Shown: one piece after another, positions 47,339 through 59,219 of the stretch
How positions within the stretch are numbered: position 1 is the stretch's first letter
Layout of the letters: every line of letters starts with the position of its first letter
Assembly: GCF_003576645.1 (NCBI RefSeq)
Contig: NC_044923.1
Span: 19,810,024 to 19,874,023 of the forward strand
Length of the DNA: 64,000 nt
From: Ipomoea triloba
Lineage: Eukaryota; Streptophyta; Magnoliopsida; Solanales; Convolvulaceae
Reading direction: 5' to 3'
The notes under the pieces: model-generated
Seen by the model: only the letters and a program-made list of their open reading frames with translations
The model's database searches: none
Told to the model about the DNA's origin: nothing
Program-made: the position numbers and the translations under genes

Positions 47339-47617
47339 AAGTTAATACCTCCAATAGTTCTCTGAGTTTTAGCGATTTACCAGATGTGGTCTCTCGACTT
47401 TTAAATGACCTCCAATGGTCCTCCAAGTTTTAAAAAATAACCGCTTGTGGTCCTAATTCTTAAAATAACCCAAGTTTAAAATGGCCACAGGACATCCCAA
47501 AAGGACCACAAGTGGTTATTTTTTAAAACTTGGAGGACTATTGGAGGTCATTTAAAAGTCGAGGGACCACAGCGGGTAAATCGCTAATACTCGGAGGACC
47601 ATTGGAGGTATTAACTC
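47339..47617. mobile_element. Mutator-type MITE with long inverted repeats
   Basis: A 279-bp element flanked by identical 9-bp ATCAAATAA (47330-47338 and 47618-47626). Its two halves are inverted copies of about 115 bp (left GTTAATACCTCCAATAG, right CATTGGAGGTATTAAC; inner TAACCGCTTGTGGTCCT against AGGACCACAAGTGGTTA). Confidence 0.85.
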
Positions 47618-47989
47618 ATCAAATAATGTGCACTGTGAGACAAAACAGTGACATCTGAACACCCATAGACTTCATTACATAAAAATTAATACTTTTCTAT
47701 TAAGATTAATTTGATTTACTATTAAAAATGCACTCATTGTGATAAAAATACGCTCTGTAAAACAAAAGTATAGTCAATGTATCAAAAACACTGTACCTTT
47801 AACAACCATAAACATTGATCAACAAATATATTCAACAGTCATACAACCAAAAAGACCCATTGTCAACAGTCATATCAAACAAACATCCACCAACAACTCA
47901 TTCGTTCTTGAAAAACTTCACAACTTTGTCCTTGTTTTCATCTTATAGTTCATTGATCTGTGCAGACAGTATGATAGCAGTGTATTTGA

Positions 47990-48245
47990 CACGAAGATTG
48001 AACAATATGCACTACAAGACTGAACAATATGCACTTTTAGGAAAACAATATGCACTACAAGGTAGAATAATATGCACTGTTAGGTAGAACAATATGCACT
48101 ACAAAGACGAAAAACCTAATAGTGCATATTTTTCCAGTTTTGCAGTGCATATTGTTCTACCTAATAGTGCATATTGTTCAGTCTTGTAGTGCATATTGTT
48201 TTCCTTAGCAATGCACAATTTTCAGTCTAACAGTGCACCTTTTTT
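47990..48245. repeat. TGCACT-word inverted array
   Basis: Five or so copies of ACAATATGCACTACAAG-like units (48000-48105) are followed by the same words in reverse orientation (TAGTGCATATTGTTCTACC, 48118-48240), centred near 48112. The whole could fold into a large hairpin. Confidence 0.7.
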
Positions 48246-48948
48246 TTTTTTAAATTGGTATATAGGTGTATGTTGCAAATTATGTGAAGAAGCTGCACTT
48301 GCTTGGGAAAACCATTCTTGAGGTGATTGAATTGGCTGACAACATGCGCATCTCATCGAAAGAATCGGTGACCATAATACTAAGAAAGTCTCTAGCTGTT
48401 ACAACATTATAGCAACATACAAAGTTATTTTCCTTTCTTTTTGCTATAACAACAGACAAAGTTATAATCTGCAACCCTTTGTTCTCGCCTCCGATCTGAG
48501 AAAGCAAGGCCTCCATCTTTCAGATCTGAGAAACCCAGAAAAACTAATCTGGGTTTTTGTTCTTCTGAGGTGAAGTGAAGAAGCTAAGGCCGTCGAAAAT
48601 GGTAAGAGTGAAGACAGAAAGTGTGTTTCCTAGTCCGCCGGAAATGGTAGGAGAGAAGTCATTTTGGTTTGCCGGAAATGGTAGCTTGCCGGAGAATAAC
48701 AAAGAGGTGTGAAATGACTAAAATGCCCTCATTATTTTAGGGTTTAAGATTTTTCGGTGAGATTTGGTCGGCAATTTCGCCGGAGTGACCAAAATTGATA
48801 AAAATTGAATAGTCATGGTATGCAATTAACAGTTTTGAAAGTCGTGGACTGCAATTAAAAAGACCCCTCTAGTCAGTGGACCAAAATGGCAATTTGCTCA
48901 AAATGTATGATATATGTAAGAATTTAAAGTAAATGTATGTGTTGGATG
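48246..48948. other. Non-coding stretch between repeat array and MULE relic
   Basis: No recognised domain; a 78-codon minus-strand frame at 48280-48516 has no motif I know. Direct repeats around GCCGGAAATGGTAG lie at 48635-48690. It may be the flank of the MULE whose transposase relic follows. Confidence 0.35.
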
Positions 48949-49424
48949 TTAAACTAACATGTTAGTTTGATACGTTTCATCAAAAGATACTACATCTCCA
49001 AAACAACTAAAATTCTTCATTGAAATTGGATTTGCCCAGAAAAGCTTGCACAAGTGCTCATCTTCATCAATCTCATAGGCAAAATAAAATGCTTCACACA
49101 CCTCATTTTTCTTTAAAAAAAAATTATTCACAATCATCTATCCATCATCACCTATTATATACATTCTAATTTCCCTGTTGAAGTTCTTAAAGTCAACATT
49201 TGTTGCACCTACATTGGAAAAGTCTCCCACCATCTCCTTATACAAGTTAAATGATTTTGTTGGCTCAATATTTGCTCGTGCACAATTTGTAATAAATTTT
49301 TTATGCCCAACATCAATGTTTCTATTGACCTTTAGAAACTGTTTTGCTAGGACTGGTGATATACAATGGTTATGTCTTTCCTCAACATGTTTAATAACAT
49401 AACCAAGATTCAATTCAAATTAGT
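48949..49424 (-). pseudogene. FAR1/MULE transposase fragment
   Basis: Two abutting minus-strand frames give, in order, VIKHVEERHNHCISP, IEPTKSFNLYKEMVGDFSNVGATNVDFKNFNREIR, then FYFAYEIDEDEHLCKLFWA and FGDVVSFDETYQTN (each typical of the FAR1/FHY3-type MULE transposase). The last holds the first catalytic Asp region; the rest of the DDE domain and the zinc finger are missing. A stop at 49138-49140 separates the two frames, which are in phase. This is the source type of transposase that could have moved the nearby 9-bp-duplication elements. Confidence 0.8.
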
Positions 49425-49483
49425 AATTAGTGATCAAGATTAACTAATCTTTTTTTTTTAAGTTCACTACGTACCTACAATCT

Positions 49484-49750
49484 TCAAGAATGTGTAGTCC
49501 AAGGCAAAATAATATGCAATACGAAGGCACAACAATGTCCTCTGGAATGCTTAACAATGTGCTCTAGAAGGATCAATAATGTGTACTCTAAAGCAAAATA
49601 ATATGCACTTTGAAGGCACAACAATGTACTCTGGAAGGCGCAACAATATGCTATTGAAGGCTCAACAATGTGCATTGGAAGACACATCAGTGTGCTCTGA
49701 AAGGCACAATATTGTGCTCTAAAGGGTACAACATTGTGCTCTACAAGAAG
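49484..49750. repeat. Short-word array GGCACAACAATGTGCTCTGGAA
   Basis: About ten diverged copies of a 24-27-bp word (GGCACAACAATGTGCTCTGG type) in direct orientation, related to the TGCACT words at 46.8-48.2 kb. It lies on the 5' side of the MULE transposase relic, while the other arrays lie on its 3' side. Confidence 0.65.
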
Positions 49751-50322
49751 GAAAAAAGGCTCTGAAAGACCAAAAAAAAAAATTAACTTACTTACACAAA
49801 ATTACCATACTGCCACCGCATTTTTTTAATAGCTTCGTTCTAATCCTTTAAGGGTAAATTATATTCAACGCAGTTTATTTATTTATTTATTTTAGCTTAT
49901 TGACACCAATAAGTTAAGCCAAAAAATTATTTATCAAACATTCATATTAGCTGTTTGACTAGTCAAACAACTAAAATTGGTCAAACAAGCAAGTTGAACT
50001 ATGGTTGATAGGCTATTTTTCAAACACCTCCTAAATTATTTTTTTGAAAATATTTTAATTTTTTAGGGTGTGTTTGGTTCATGGATTTACACACAAGGAA
50101 TGTGAATCAAAATTATAGTTAGTGTTTGGTTGACAACTTTATAAAACACAACTTATAAGGATTATTCCCCAAGTTACTCCTTATACGTTCTGTGCATCTT
50201 TTCGGTATTCGGGTCAGGACATCCACCTATATAAGACTATAAAAGTCATTCCACACACAAGGGAATGGGGCAATTCCATTTTTCTTTTTCTCTACAACAT
50301 CCTATATATATATATATATATA
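49751..50322. other. Spacer, no gene seen
   Basis: AT-rich. GGTGTGTTTGGTTCATGGAT near 50067 looks like one end of a Harbinger-type MITE, but no matching partner end was found. Confidence 0.35.
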
Positions 50323-50525
50323 TAATTTCAGGTGCGGTCACACACCACTCAATGTTACGAAATACACCACTCAATGTTAAGAAACACACCATAGTGCATA
50401 TTTGTGTGGTGTGTTTCTTAACATTGAGTGGTGTATTTTGTAAGATTGAGTGGTGTATTTCGTAACATTGAGTGGTGTGAACCGCACGGCCGCACGGGAG
50501 AGCACGGCCACACCTGATCATGACT
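50323..50525. mobile_element. Foldback MITE between TA repeats, copy 2 (complete)
   Basis: About 200 bp. The core reads CACCACTCAATGTTACGAAA, TGTTAAGAAACACACC and then their complements. One outer end has GGTGCGGTCACACACC and the other GCGGCCGTGCGGTTCACACC when reversed. Both sides are (TA)n tracts (50304-50323 and 50524-50551). The central words and the GGGAGAGCACGGCC end match the copy at 28564-29236. Confidence 0.75.
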
Positions 50526-50551
50526 ATATATATATATATATATATATATAT

Positions 50552-51754
50552 CTAAACACATAATAAGTGTGAATGAAGGTTATACCCTTCATTTATGTCC
50601 GTTTTTTCCGTTAAGTTTTTTTGTACATTATGCTATAAAAGTTGTACTTTACAATATATTAGACAAATATACCCCTACCGTTATAACTTCCGTTATCTTT
50701 TCCACTATTGTTACCATGCACATGCATCCACAATATATTTTCTTATTTTCTTCAATAATAATAATAATAATATATACACATTATATATTAGATTTATATG
50801 TTAGTTATTTTCTAAAATATAAATATAAAATTTATAGAAATATTTTAAATTATTATTATTATTTACAATAATTTAAATATCTAAAATCTAAATAATTTAA
50901 AAGTTTAATATAAAATATTAGTATTGGATGGGCACATATTTTTTGCACATCGCACATAAGAAAAACTAGTATATATATATATATAAAAGTCAAATGTTTT
51001 TGGCTCTCAAATTCCCGCCCAAATGAACAGGTATCTTTATACCAATATATAGCTAAGAGATTTTGCACAATGAACTTCTTCCATTTCCCCCAAAACTACA
51101 TTCTAAATATAAAAATATCAAATTAAATATTAAAATTCAATGTACTTTGACCAATGAAATTATATATCTACCTAACAATTTCTATTTTGGTTCATTTCAT
51201 TTTTTTTCCATTTGAGTTTATTTTTCACTTTATCTTTTTGTACAAATAAAACTAATATATAAAAAATATATCATTAAAAAGCTCTAATTAAGATCTTTTA
51301 AATGACATCCATATTGATATATTTTTTATTTTGTATTTTAAATAAATCTATAGGTACATAAAGTCGTTACTTTAGTGTAATATTTATATACATTAAGCTT
51401 CGTTTTTATTAATATATCGAAATAACATTATGAACTCACTACAAAATGAATGTAAATACATATGATGTATATGTAGTTTATCGTTTTTGGACATTACAAA
51501 AATATGAAGGAGGAGATGTAAGGGATACGCGATGACCTGCAGAATAATTGAATAATTGGTATCTAGAGTTTCATACAAGTGAGTTGTAGCATTTATAGGA
51601 TGGGTTGTTGGGTTTGGGTTAGTTGGTTTAGGCCGATTTTGGGTCATAGTTTATATTGAACTATATTTTAATATTGTAATAGCAGATATTATTGCTATTG
51701 GATGGATTTATATATTAGGTATTTTAACATTTGCAAAACGATCATTAGTCGCAC
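50552..51754. other. AT-rich spacer, no gene seen
   Basis: Mostly AT with short (AAT)n runs near 50756-50770 and a TA run near 50971-50984 followed by AAAAGTCAAATG. No coding domain on either strand. It may be the 5' flank of the Helitron relics. Confidence 0.4.
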
Positions 51755-52480
51755 ATGTCTCACCATATGTTTTCTTATGGTACTTGTGATTTGGAATATT
51801 TAAGTGGATGTGCTATTTTAGCACCAACATTAGATGTATTTGATGAGATCAATGAGTATATGAGTAGCTCAAATTCAACTGAGGGTATGACGTATTTCAG
51901 CTCTGATTATGTTTGTCAATCGGATTCTGGTTCATACCATGGTCCAATTGCATACCTAAAGTTTTTTAGTGGTTTAAAATGCTCAGGGATTCGAAATCAT
52001 TCTCTTGCTTTAAATTTGGGGTTCCAATCAGGCTTTTTACTGAACATTGTCATTCACTGGGTTTGTGTAATGGACTAATGGCATGAGATTGGTTTATAAT
52101 TAGTAAATTAGGGGATCATGTTTTTGAAGCAAAAATTATGTCAATAGATAATTTGAGTACTCGAGTTTTTATCCCAAGATTAACAGTGACTCCATCATAT
52201 CCTCGGTTATCATTTAAGTTCCGAAGGAAACAATTCCATCTAATGTTATTCTATGCAATGACAATAAATAAGAGCCAAGGTTAAAGTCTTTTGAATCTTG
52301 TATTACTTTTGAAGAAACACGTTTTTGTACATGGACAACTGTATGTGGCTCTATCTAGCAACCCTAAGGGTCTTAAATTTTTATTTTAGGCTAAAATGGA
52401 GAGTAATTTTTCTTCAACGACAAATGTTATGTACAAGGAAGTTTTTAACAATTCATAAATCTATAGAATTTGTTTATTTG
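51755..52480 (+). pseudogene. Helitron (PIF1-like) helicase fragment A
   Basis: The frame at 51755-52078 reads CAILAPTLDVFDEINEYM and LKCSGIRNHSLALNLG, hallmarks of the C-terminal helicase half of plant Helitron proteins. After stops and shifts come words matching TINKSQG (near 52262), KKHVFVHGQLYVALSSNPKGL (each part near 52315-52370) and a final Lys/Glu-rich tail near 52430. The rolling-circle Rep domain and the Walker A motif are not visible. Confidence 0.72.
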
Positions 52481-52539
52481 ATTATGCTATATTGGATTAT
52501 GAGATGTATGTAAGTATCAATTTGATTTTTTTCCTTTTT

Positions 52540-53065
52540 ATTTTAGGATTAATGCTAACAACTAATGAAAATGTTAATTATGTTTTGTTTGAAATTGAAA
52601 AGCTTCTGAGTGCATGGGGAAAGAATTTGTCTTGCTTTTCTTCTATGCCTGTGTCGGATACCAGTTGCTTAGCTTCGCATGGAAATCAATTGTTGTATGA
52701 TGAATTGTCATATGATTGTGATGTTCTTAAGGTTGAACATGATAATTTGGTTAGATAACTGACAGATGAACAACAGCATGTCTATAACATAATTATTGGT
52801 GATGTTGCGGTTGCTGACGTCGGTTTGTTTTTTGTTTACATACCATGGAATTTCTCAACACTTTGAGATGCTCAGGTATTCCAAATCATTGTCTTAGCTT
52901 GCAAGTTGGATCTCCAATTATGCTTTTGTAGAACATTGACCATACTGATCTTGATTTGTGCAATGGTATGAGTTGGTCATTTACTAAATTGGGAGATCAA
53001 GTTGTTGAAGCGAAAGTGATGTCAGAAAATAGTATGGGTACACGAGTTTTGATTCCAAGATTGTT
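52540..53065 (+). pseudogene. Helitron helicase fragment B, left part
   Basis: It contains LTDEQQHVYN near 52760 (the start of the helicase core), a jump to RCSGIPNHCLSL-like sequence near 52868, and then TKLGDQVVEAKVM and RVLIPRL near 52985-53060. The region between the helicase core and the later motifs is deleted. The reading continues past the hAT MITE at 57776. It repeats the same domain as fragment A, so two copies lie head to tail. Confidence 0.7.
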
Positions 53066-53548
53066 ATTGACACTAGGGGCGGGCGTTTCGGTCTTCGATT
53101 CAATTTTTTTTGTTTCGGTTTTTCGGTTTTAAAAAAATTAAACCATTCGGTTTAGCATTAGAATTCGGTTCGGTTTGAAAAGGTTCGGTTTCGATTCGGA
53201 TTTAATTCGGTTCGGTTTACGACCCCTCGAATTTCACCATTTACTAGGCGACAAAGCGATCGGGGGCGTTGTGTAACCCTTCACTCCTTCCTGAGTTCGA
53301 AAAAAAAAAAAATGGGAGTTTAAAATTTATTTCATTCTAGGACATTGACATGCCCGAGTTATGATGTATAGATATTTCAAAATAATTTTTACTAGTTAGA
53401 ATAGTTGTTAATAAGCTGCGATCGTACGTACCGGTCACGAACCGTAAAAATTTTAGGAGTATGTGTTATGTCCCGTTTTTCCTAGGAAATGGGTTATTAG
53501 GCACCATATTATTAACCTTGAATTTCCTATTTAATTAAATTAGCCCGT

Positions 53549-56235
53549 AGCAGTGAAAATTTATTTTGATCGTAGCATCGCTGAATTTCGCGATGTACTG
53601 AACCTTGCCCGATTTTAGAAATTAAGGTGAGAATGGAGTCCGGAATAATTTTGGTTTCGAATTTACCCCTACCTAAATTATTTCCTACCGAAATTATATC
53701 TGTTTTAACCCCTAACAGTCCAATTGAAGATATTTTTGGGAGTCACCATAGGGTTTTGACACTTGTCACTCTTCCTCACCACATATGTGTATTAAATTAA
53801 TTTAATTGTGATCTAAAAGGAGACTTGGTCTCCAATCCTCCCCATTTTTGTCACTTGGCCAAAATTTTGGAGGGGGAAAGGGGAAGGATTTTCATCTTCA
53901 TCTTCTTCCTAAAGCTCAAGAACTCCATAGCTAATTTCTTCACAAGATCACAAATATTCGGTAAATTTCTATTTTGTTCGGTTAAAAGCTTTGTTTTCTT
54001 CCCTAGAACCTAACTATATGTTAAAATCTCTTAAAAATTATTGTTATGGTGGTGTGTCTTGCTTAGGAATTTTGGTGAAAGATTAAAGGTTCAAAAGCCA
54101 TTCTTGCCAAAAGAACTTCACCCAAGAGGTAAGAAATCCCTTAAGTTAGTTTGTCACTTGAGATTTGATGATTGATAGTGGAAATAGGAATTTATGAGCT
54201 TTGTGTTAGAACATATGGATCTATGTAAGTGTTAGTAGAATATATGAGCATATTACTAGGTGGGTAATATATGATAGATGTATATATGTATATATATATC
54301 TATTCTTGGTTCAAGTGATTCATTCATTATGTGAGTAGAATATTGTAAGTAGAATAAAAAGAAAATGCTTGTGTATATATACATACACACGTGAGAAGCA
54401 TATATATTTATATGTGTTATAATGGCTGAGTATGCATATGAATATACCTATATGTGTAAGTATGTATAAGGACGGGGTTATGTTGTGTATACATTACTAA
54501 TTGGTCATTTGAATGTTTTTGTGGTTCAAATCCTGGAAAATACTGTTGTTTCGCCACTGTAGTGCATCTCTGTTTTTGCTGTTGTGCATTTCTGTTTTCG
54601 ATGCCGTGCATTTCTGTTCCTGATGCTGTGCATTTCTGTTTCTGATACCGTGCATTTCTGTTGCTACTGCCGTGCATTTTGGGAATTATATGAGTTGAAA
54701 CTATATTTTTGGGAAGTATATAATCTATGACCTCTTTTATAGAGTTCGGTAGGAATTCCTATGTGGAGAAATTGTAGTTGAAACCTACGTCGAAGAACGT
54801 ATGCTATTTTGGTAAATAGATTGTCAAAAACCTTATTTTTGGTTTGAGGAAAATTCATTGTTAGTAAGAGAGTACCTTACTTGAAAGATGANAGCAGTGA
54901 AAATTTATTTTGATCGTAGCATCGCTGAATTTCGCGATGTACTGAACCTTGCCCGATTTTAGAAATTAAGGTGAGAATGGAGTCCGGAATAATTTTGGTT
55001 TCGAATTTACCCCTACCTAAATTATTTCCTACCGAAATTATATCTGTTTTAACCCCTAACAGTCCAATTGAAGATATTTTTGGGAGTCACCATAGGGTTT
55101 TGACACTTGTCACTCTTCCTCACCACATATGTGTATTAAATTAATTTAATTGTGATCTAAAAGGAGACTTGGTCTCCAATCCTCCCCATTTTTGTCACTT
55201 GGCCAAAATTTTGGAGGGGGAAAGGGGAAGGATTTTCATCTTCATCTTCTTCCTAAAGCTCAAGAACTCCATAGCTAATTTCTTCACAAGATCACAAATA
55301 TTCGGTAAATTTCTATTTTGTTCGGTTAAAAGCTTTGTTTTCTTCCCTAGAACCTAACTATATGTTAAAATCTCTTAAAAATTATTGTTATGGTGGTGTG
55401 TCTTGCTTAGGAATTTTGGTGAAAGATTAAAGGTTCAAAAGCCATTCTTGCCAAAAGAACTTCACCCAAGAGGTAAGAAATCCCTTAAGTTAGTTTGTCA
55501 CTTGAGATTTGATGATTGATAGTGGAAATAGGAATTTATGAGCTTTGTGTTAGAACATATGGATCTATGTAAGTGTTAGTAGAATATATGAGCATATTAC
55601 TAGGTGGGTAATATATGATAGATGTATATATGTATATATATATCTATTCTTGGTTCAAGTGATTCATTCATTATGTGAGTAGAATATTGTAAGTAGAATA
55701 AAAAGAAAATGCTTGTGTATATATACATACACACGTGAGAAGCATATATATTTATATGTGTTATAATGGCTGAGTATGCATATGAATATACCTATATGTG
55801 TAAGTATGTATAAGGACGGGGTTATGTTGTGTATACATTACTAATTGGTCATTTGAATGTTTTTGTGGTTCAAATCCTGGAAAATACTGTTGTTTCGCCA
55901 CTGTAGTGCATCTCTGTTTTTGCTGTTGTGCATTTCTGTTTTCGATGCCGTGCATTTCTGTTCCTGATGCTGTGCATTTCTGTTTCTGATACCGTGCATT
56001 TCTGTTGCTACTGCCGTGCATTTTGGGAATTATATGAGTTGAAACTATATTTTTGGGAAGTATATAATCTATGACCTCTTTTATAGAGTTCGGTAGGAAT
56101 TCCTATGTGGAGAAATTGTAGTTGAAACCTACGTCGAAGAACGTATGCTATTTTGGTAAATAGATTGTCAAAAACCTTATTTTTGGTTTGAGGAAAATTC
56201 ATTGTTAGTAAGAGAGTACCTTACTTGAAAGATGA
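53549..56235. repeat. Perfect 1343-bp direct duplication separated by one N
   Basis: 53549-54891 and 54893-56235 appear identical throughout, including every short ORF at an offset of 1344. The single N at 54892 stands at the junction. Confidence 0.95.
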
Positions 56236-56444
56236 GAAATGATATTTGGAAAGCCTGCGGGCATTGGGAGTACTTTGAACATCCCTTTTAAACAAAATTT
56301 CCATTTTGGGCTAATGAGGTAGCCAATTTCAAGTATTGGACTCATTATGGGGAATATGCCCAAAAAGAATTATTTAAGGAAGAAAACTAAAGAAAGGGAA
56401 ATGTTTTCCAAAACCTTAGTTTCTAAGTAAGTTGAGGAGGACAT

Positions 56445-56690
56445 TGATTAACCCACGGGAGGGCTTAATTGCCATAGCCCAGCGGTTGTTTACAAGATTG
56501 ACCTACGGGAGGGCTTGAATGCCATGGCCCGGGGTTGTTGAGATGATTGACCTACGGGAGGGCTTGAATGCCATGGCCCGGGGTTGTTGAGATGATTGAC
56601 CTACGGGGGGCTTAAGTGCCATGGCCCGAGGTTGTTTACAAGATTGACCTATGGGAGGGCTTAAATGCCATGGCCCGGGGTTGATACTCC
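56445..56690. repeat. Five tandem 48-49-bp units in the solo LTR
   Basis: Units contain GATTGACCTACGGGAGGGCT and TGCCATGGCCCGGGGTTGTT. Starts are at about 56446, 56496, 56545, 56594 and 56642. The units differ by substitutions, unlike the 42-bp duplications elsewhere. Confidence 0.85.
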
Positions 56691-57775
56691 AAAAGGCCTC
56701 ACGCTTACTATTATGAAACTAAGGAAGTTTTAAAGATGAGAAGAAAGTTATTCTGTAACGATAGAAAGAAATGATTTTGTCTAAAGAGACAGGTGGATAC
56801 TGGTTTTCTAATCACTTTTTGTGCAAGTCTTCATTATTAACTTCTTTTCAGGTGAAATCTCATTAAGTGGGTAAAAGTTACCAAAACTCTTTTATACGTG
56901 TTTTGAAAATCTTTGTTGAATTTTGGGTGACCATGGATGTTCTTACTTAGCCGTCGTGCTAACTACACTTCAATGTGTTTTCTTTTAACAGATGTTGTCT
57001 AGTGTGGGGTCCTGTAGCCCGATGAGCTCTGAATAGGATGGAAGTTGAGGTTGAGGTCCACTCTATCCTAGAATAGACACCATGGAAGATTTATTTCCAT
57101 ATGTATTAAGTTGGATTTGGATGTATTTTGATGTTGTAAGTTTAGCCTGTGCACTTAGAGTGGAGTTTGTCAAAGAGGTGATAGAATTTACTCTAGGTGT
57201 GGCGGTAACACCCATTTTCTGCTGATTAGATGTGTAAGCTTCCGCAATATATTATTGGGATTTTGTATCAAAGTTAAGGTTTGAAAATTGGGGTGTTACA
57301 CGCTGCGACTTAATGGGACGCTATAATAACAATGCATGAAACATCACTAGCCCAAATCTAAAGTCTAATATCTAAATATTAAATACCAACATAACAAATT
57401 AACAATTCAAACAAATTAAAATAAAAAATAAAACTAGAATTAAAATTCCAGAACTGGAACGAATTTCCAGAATTTGAAATTCATTCCAGTTTACTGGAAT
57501 GAATTGAATTCCAAATTATAAATATATAATTTATAATAAATAAATAAATATATATATATATATATATTTATTTATTTATTTATATTTATTAATTATATAT
57601 AATATATATTTATATTTAAGTAAAAATTCATTCGGTTTTTCAGTTCGGTTCGATTAACCGTTCGGTTCTCGTAAAACATGAACTGATTGATTTTTTGGTT
57701 CGGTTTAAAACCAAACCAAACCTCTTCGGCTCGGTTCGGGTTACTCGAACCGTTTTGTCCAGCCCTAATTGACAC

Positions 57776-58047
57776 CATCGGATCCTCAATTGCCATTTAA
57801 GTTTCAAAGGAGATAATTTTCTCTAATGTTGTATTACGCAATCGCAATAAATAAGAGGCAAGGACAAAGTCTTACAAACGTTGGTTTACTTTTGAAAAAA
57901 CCTATTTTTGTACATGACCAGTTGTATGTGGCTTTGTCTCGAGTTAACAACCCAAATGATCTTAAAGTGGTGGTTTTAGCTAAGAATGGGGAGTATCCTT
58001 CTTCAACAGTAAATGTCGTGTATCAAGAAGTTTTTTTTTTTTTTTAA
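57776..58047 (+). pseudogene. Helitron helicase fragment B, C-terminal part
   Basis: From 57826 the frame is open and reads MLYYAIAINKRQGQSL, then FVHDQLYVALSRV, the final motifs of the Helitron helicase. A stop lies just before it (near 57810). It continues fragment B from the other side of the hAT MITE. Confidence 0.8.
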
Positions 58048-58121
58048 ATATAATTGGATATATATAATTATTTCAATTTATGTTTATATGTACCGATGTT
58101 TATGACTTCAGTAAATTTAGT

Positions 58122-58897
58122 TAGGGGTGGAAATAGGCTAGGCCGAGCCGGGCTTTAGAAAATTAGGCCTGGGCCTGCTATGGAAATCTAAAGCCTGGGC
58201 CTGGGCCTTAGCCTGTATGTAGGCTTTTTTTTAGGCTCAAGCCTGAGCCTACAGTTGGCTTGGCCTGGCCTGAAGCCTTTTTAAAAGCCTATTTAACATA
58301 TAGGCCTTTAAAAATGCTTCAAAATAGATCCTAAATAGGCTTTGAGCCTATTTAAATAGGCCTTGAACCTATTTAAGTCCTACATTTTAAAGCTTTTTTA
58401 AAGTTTACCTATAAAAAATTAATAAAAAATACCTAAGTTCATATTTCTTAATGAATGACAAAATCATAAGTTCATATTTCATAATACAATATCCAACATA
58501 AGTTTAATAAGTAAAAGTTCGTAATACAAAATTCAACAATGCATTGTTTACTAATTACTAGTATTACTACAAATCTATAAATCATGCAATCAATTACTAG
58601 TAGGCTTATATTACATTATTATTACTACTTTACTCATTGCTAGTAAACAGTAAACACTAAACGACTAGCAAAATTATTGCTAGTAATTAGTAATAGTAAT
58701 TATTAGCAATTTAGCATAATAGCAATAGTAACTAGTAATATCTAACACTGTTTACTAATTAATAAGTCGTATTTGGGATTTAGGTATTGGGAATTAGGGT
58801 TGTAGGTTATATATATATATAGTGGGGTTAAATTATATATATATAAATATATTAGATATAAAATGTAATATATAATAATTAAATATTAAATATAAAT

Positions 58898-58928
<31 letters not shown>

Positions 58929-59107
58929 GGCTAGGCCTGCGGGCTTGTAGGCTAGGCTTTTAAATATAGGCCTAGGCCTATTTAACTAAATAGGCTTCTA
59001 ATTAGGCCTAGGTCTGGCCTTTTTATTAAATAGGCTAGGCCATGCTAGGCCCTAAGTAGGCCAGGCCGTAGGCCCCTATGAAGGGGCCTGGCCTATTCCC
59101 ACCCCTA
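58122..59107. mobile_element. hAT MITE rich in AGGCCT words
   Basis: A 986-bp element flanked by identical 8-bp AATTTAGT (58114-58121 and 59108-59115). Ends are TAGGGGTGGAAATAGGC and, reversed, TAGGGGTGGGAATAGGC. The outer 200 bp on each side are dense with AGGCCTGGGCCT and TAGGCTAGGCC words. The middle is AT-rich with short TAGTAATTACTAG-like repeats and a (TA)n run. No coding sequence. Confidence 0.88.
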
Positions 59108-59219
59108 AATTTAGTATTGTTTTGAAACATTTTGTACTTCATATTTCGCATTAAATAATTATATGTTTTCTTAAGATGTGTATTAGTAATTCAATATTTA
59201 ATTATAATCACTTTGCAAA

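Larger units (their letters stand above)
53272..57300 (+). mobile_element. Solo LTR (about 2.7 kb once a duplicated block is removed)
   Basis: It starts TGTAACCC and ends GGTGTTACA. Flanking 5-bp repeats CGTTG (53267-53271) and CGCTG (57301-57305) differ at one base, fitting an older LTR-retrotransposon insertion. No gag or pol is present, and internal tandem repeats occupy 56445-56690. A 1343-bp part is present twice around an N at 54892. The orientation is arbitrary because no coding sequence is left. Confidence 0.6.
53074..57767. mobile_element. hAT MITE, itself split by a solo LTR
   Basis: Flanked by identical 8-bp ATTGACAC (53066-53073 and 57768-57775). Ends are TAGGGGCGGGCG and, reversed, TAGGGCTGGACAAAACGG. 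Inner parts on both sides are rich in TTCGGTTCGG words and their complement. It interrupts the Helitron helicase between IPRLLLT and PSDPQLP-like words, so the pre-insertion frame is visible on both sides. The element proper is about 53074-53271 plus 57306-57767. Confidence 0.82.

Noticed and set aside
53825..56202. Pairs of identical short frames (62, 86 and 64 codons)
   Set aside because: They are chance frames inside a solo LTR, doubled by the duplicated block; the 86-codon frame comes from short GTGCATTTCTG repeats.
56445..56690. CRISPR-like regular array
   Set aside because: Repeats are contiguous and diverged with no unique spacers, and the DNA is a plant nuclear LTR; it is a minisatellite.
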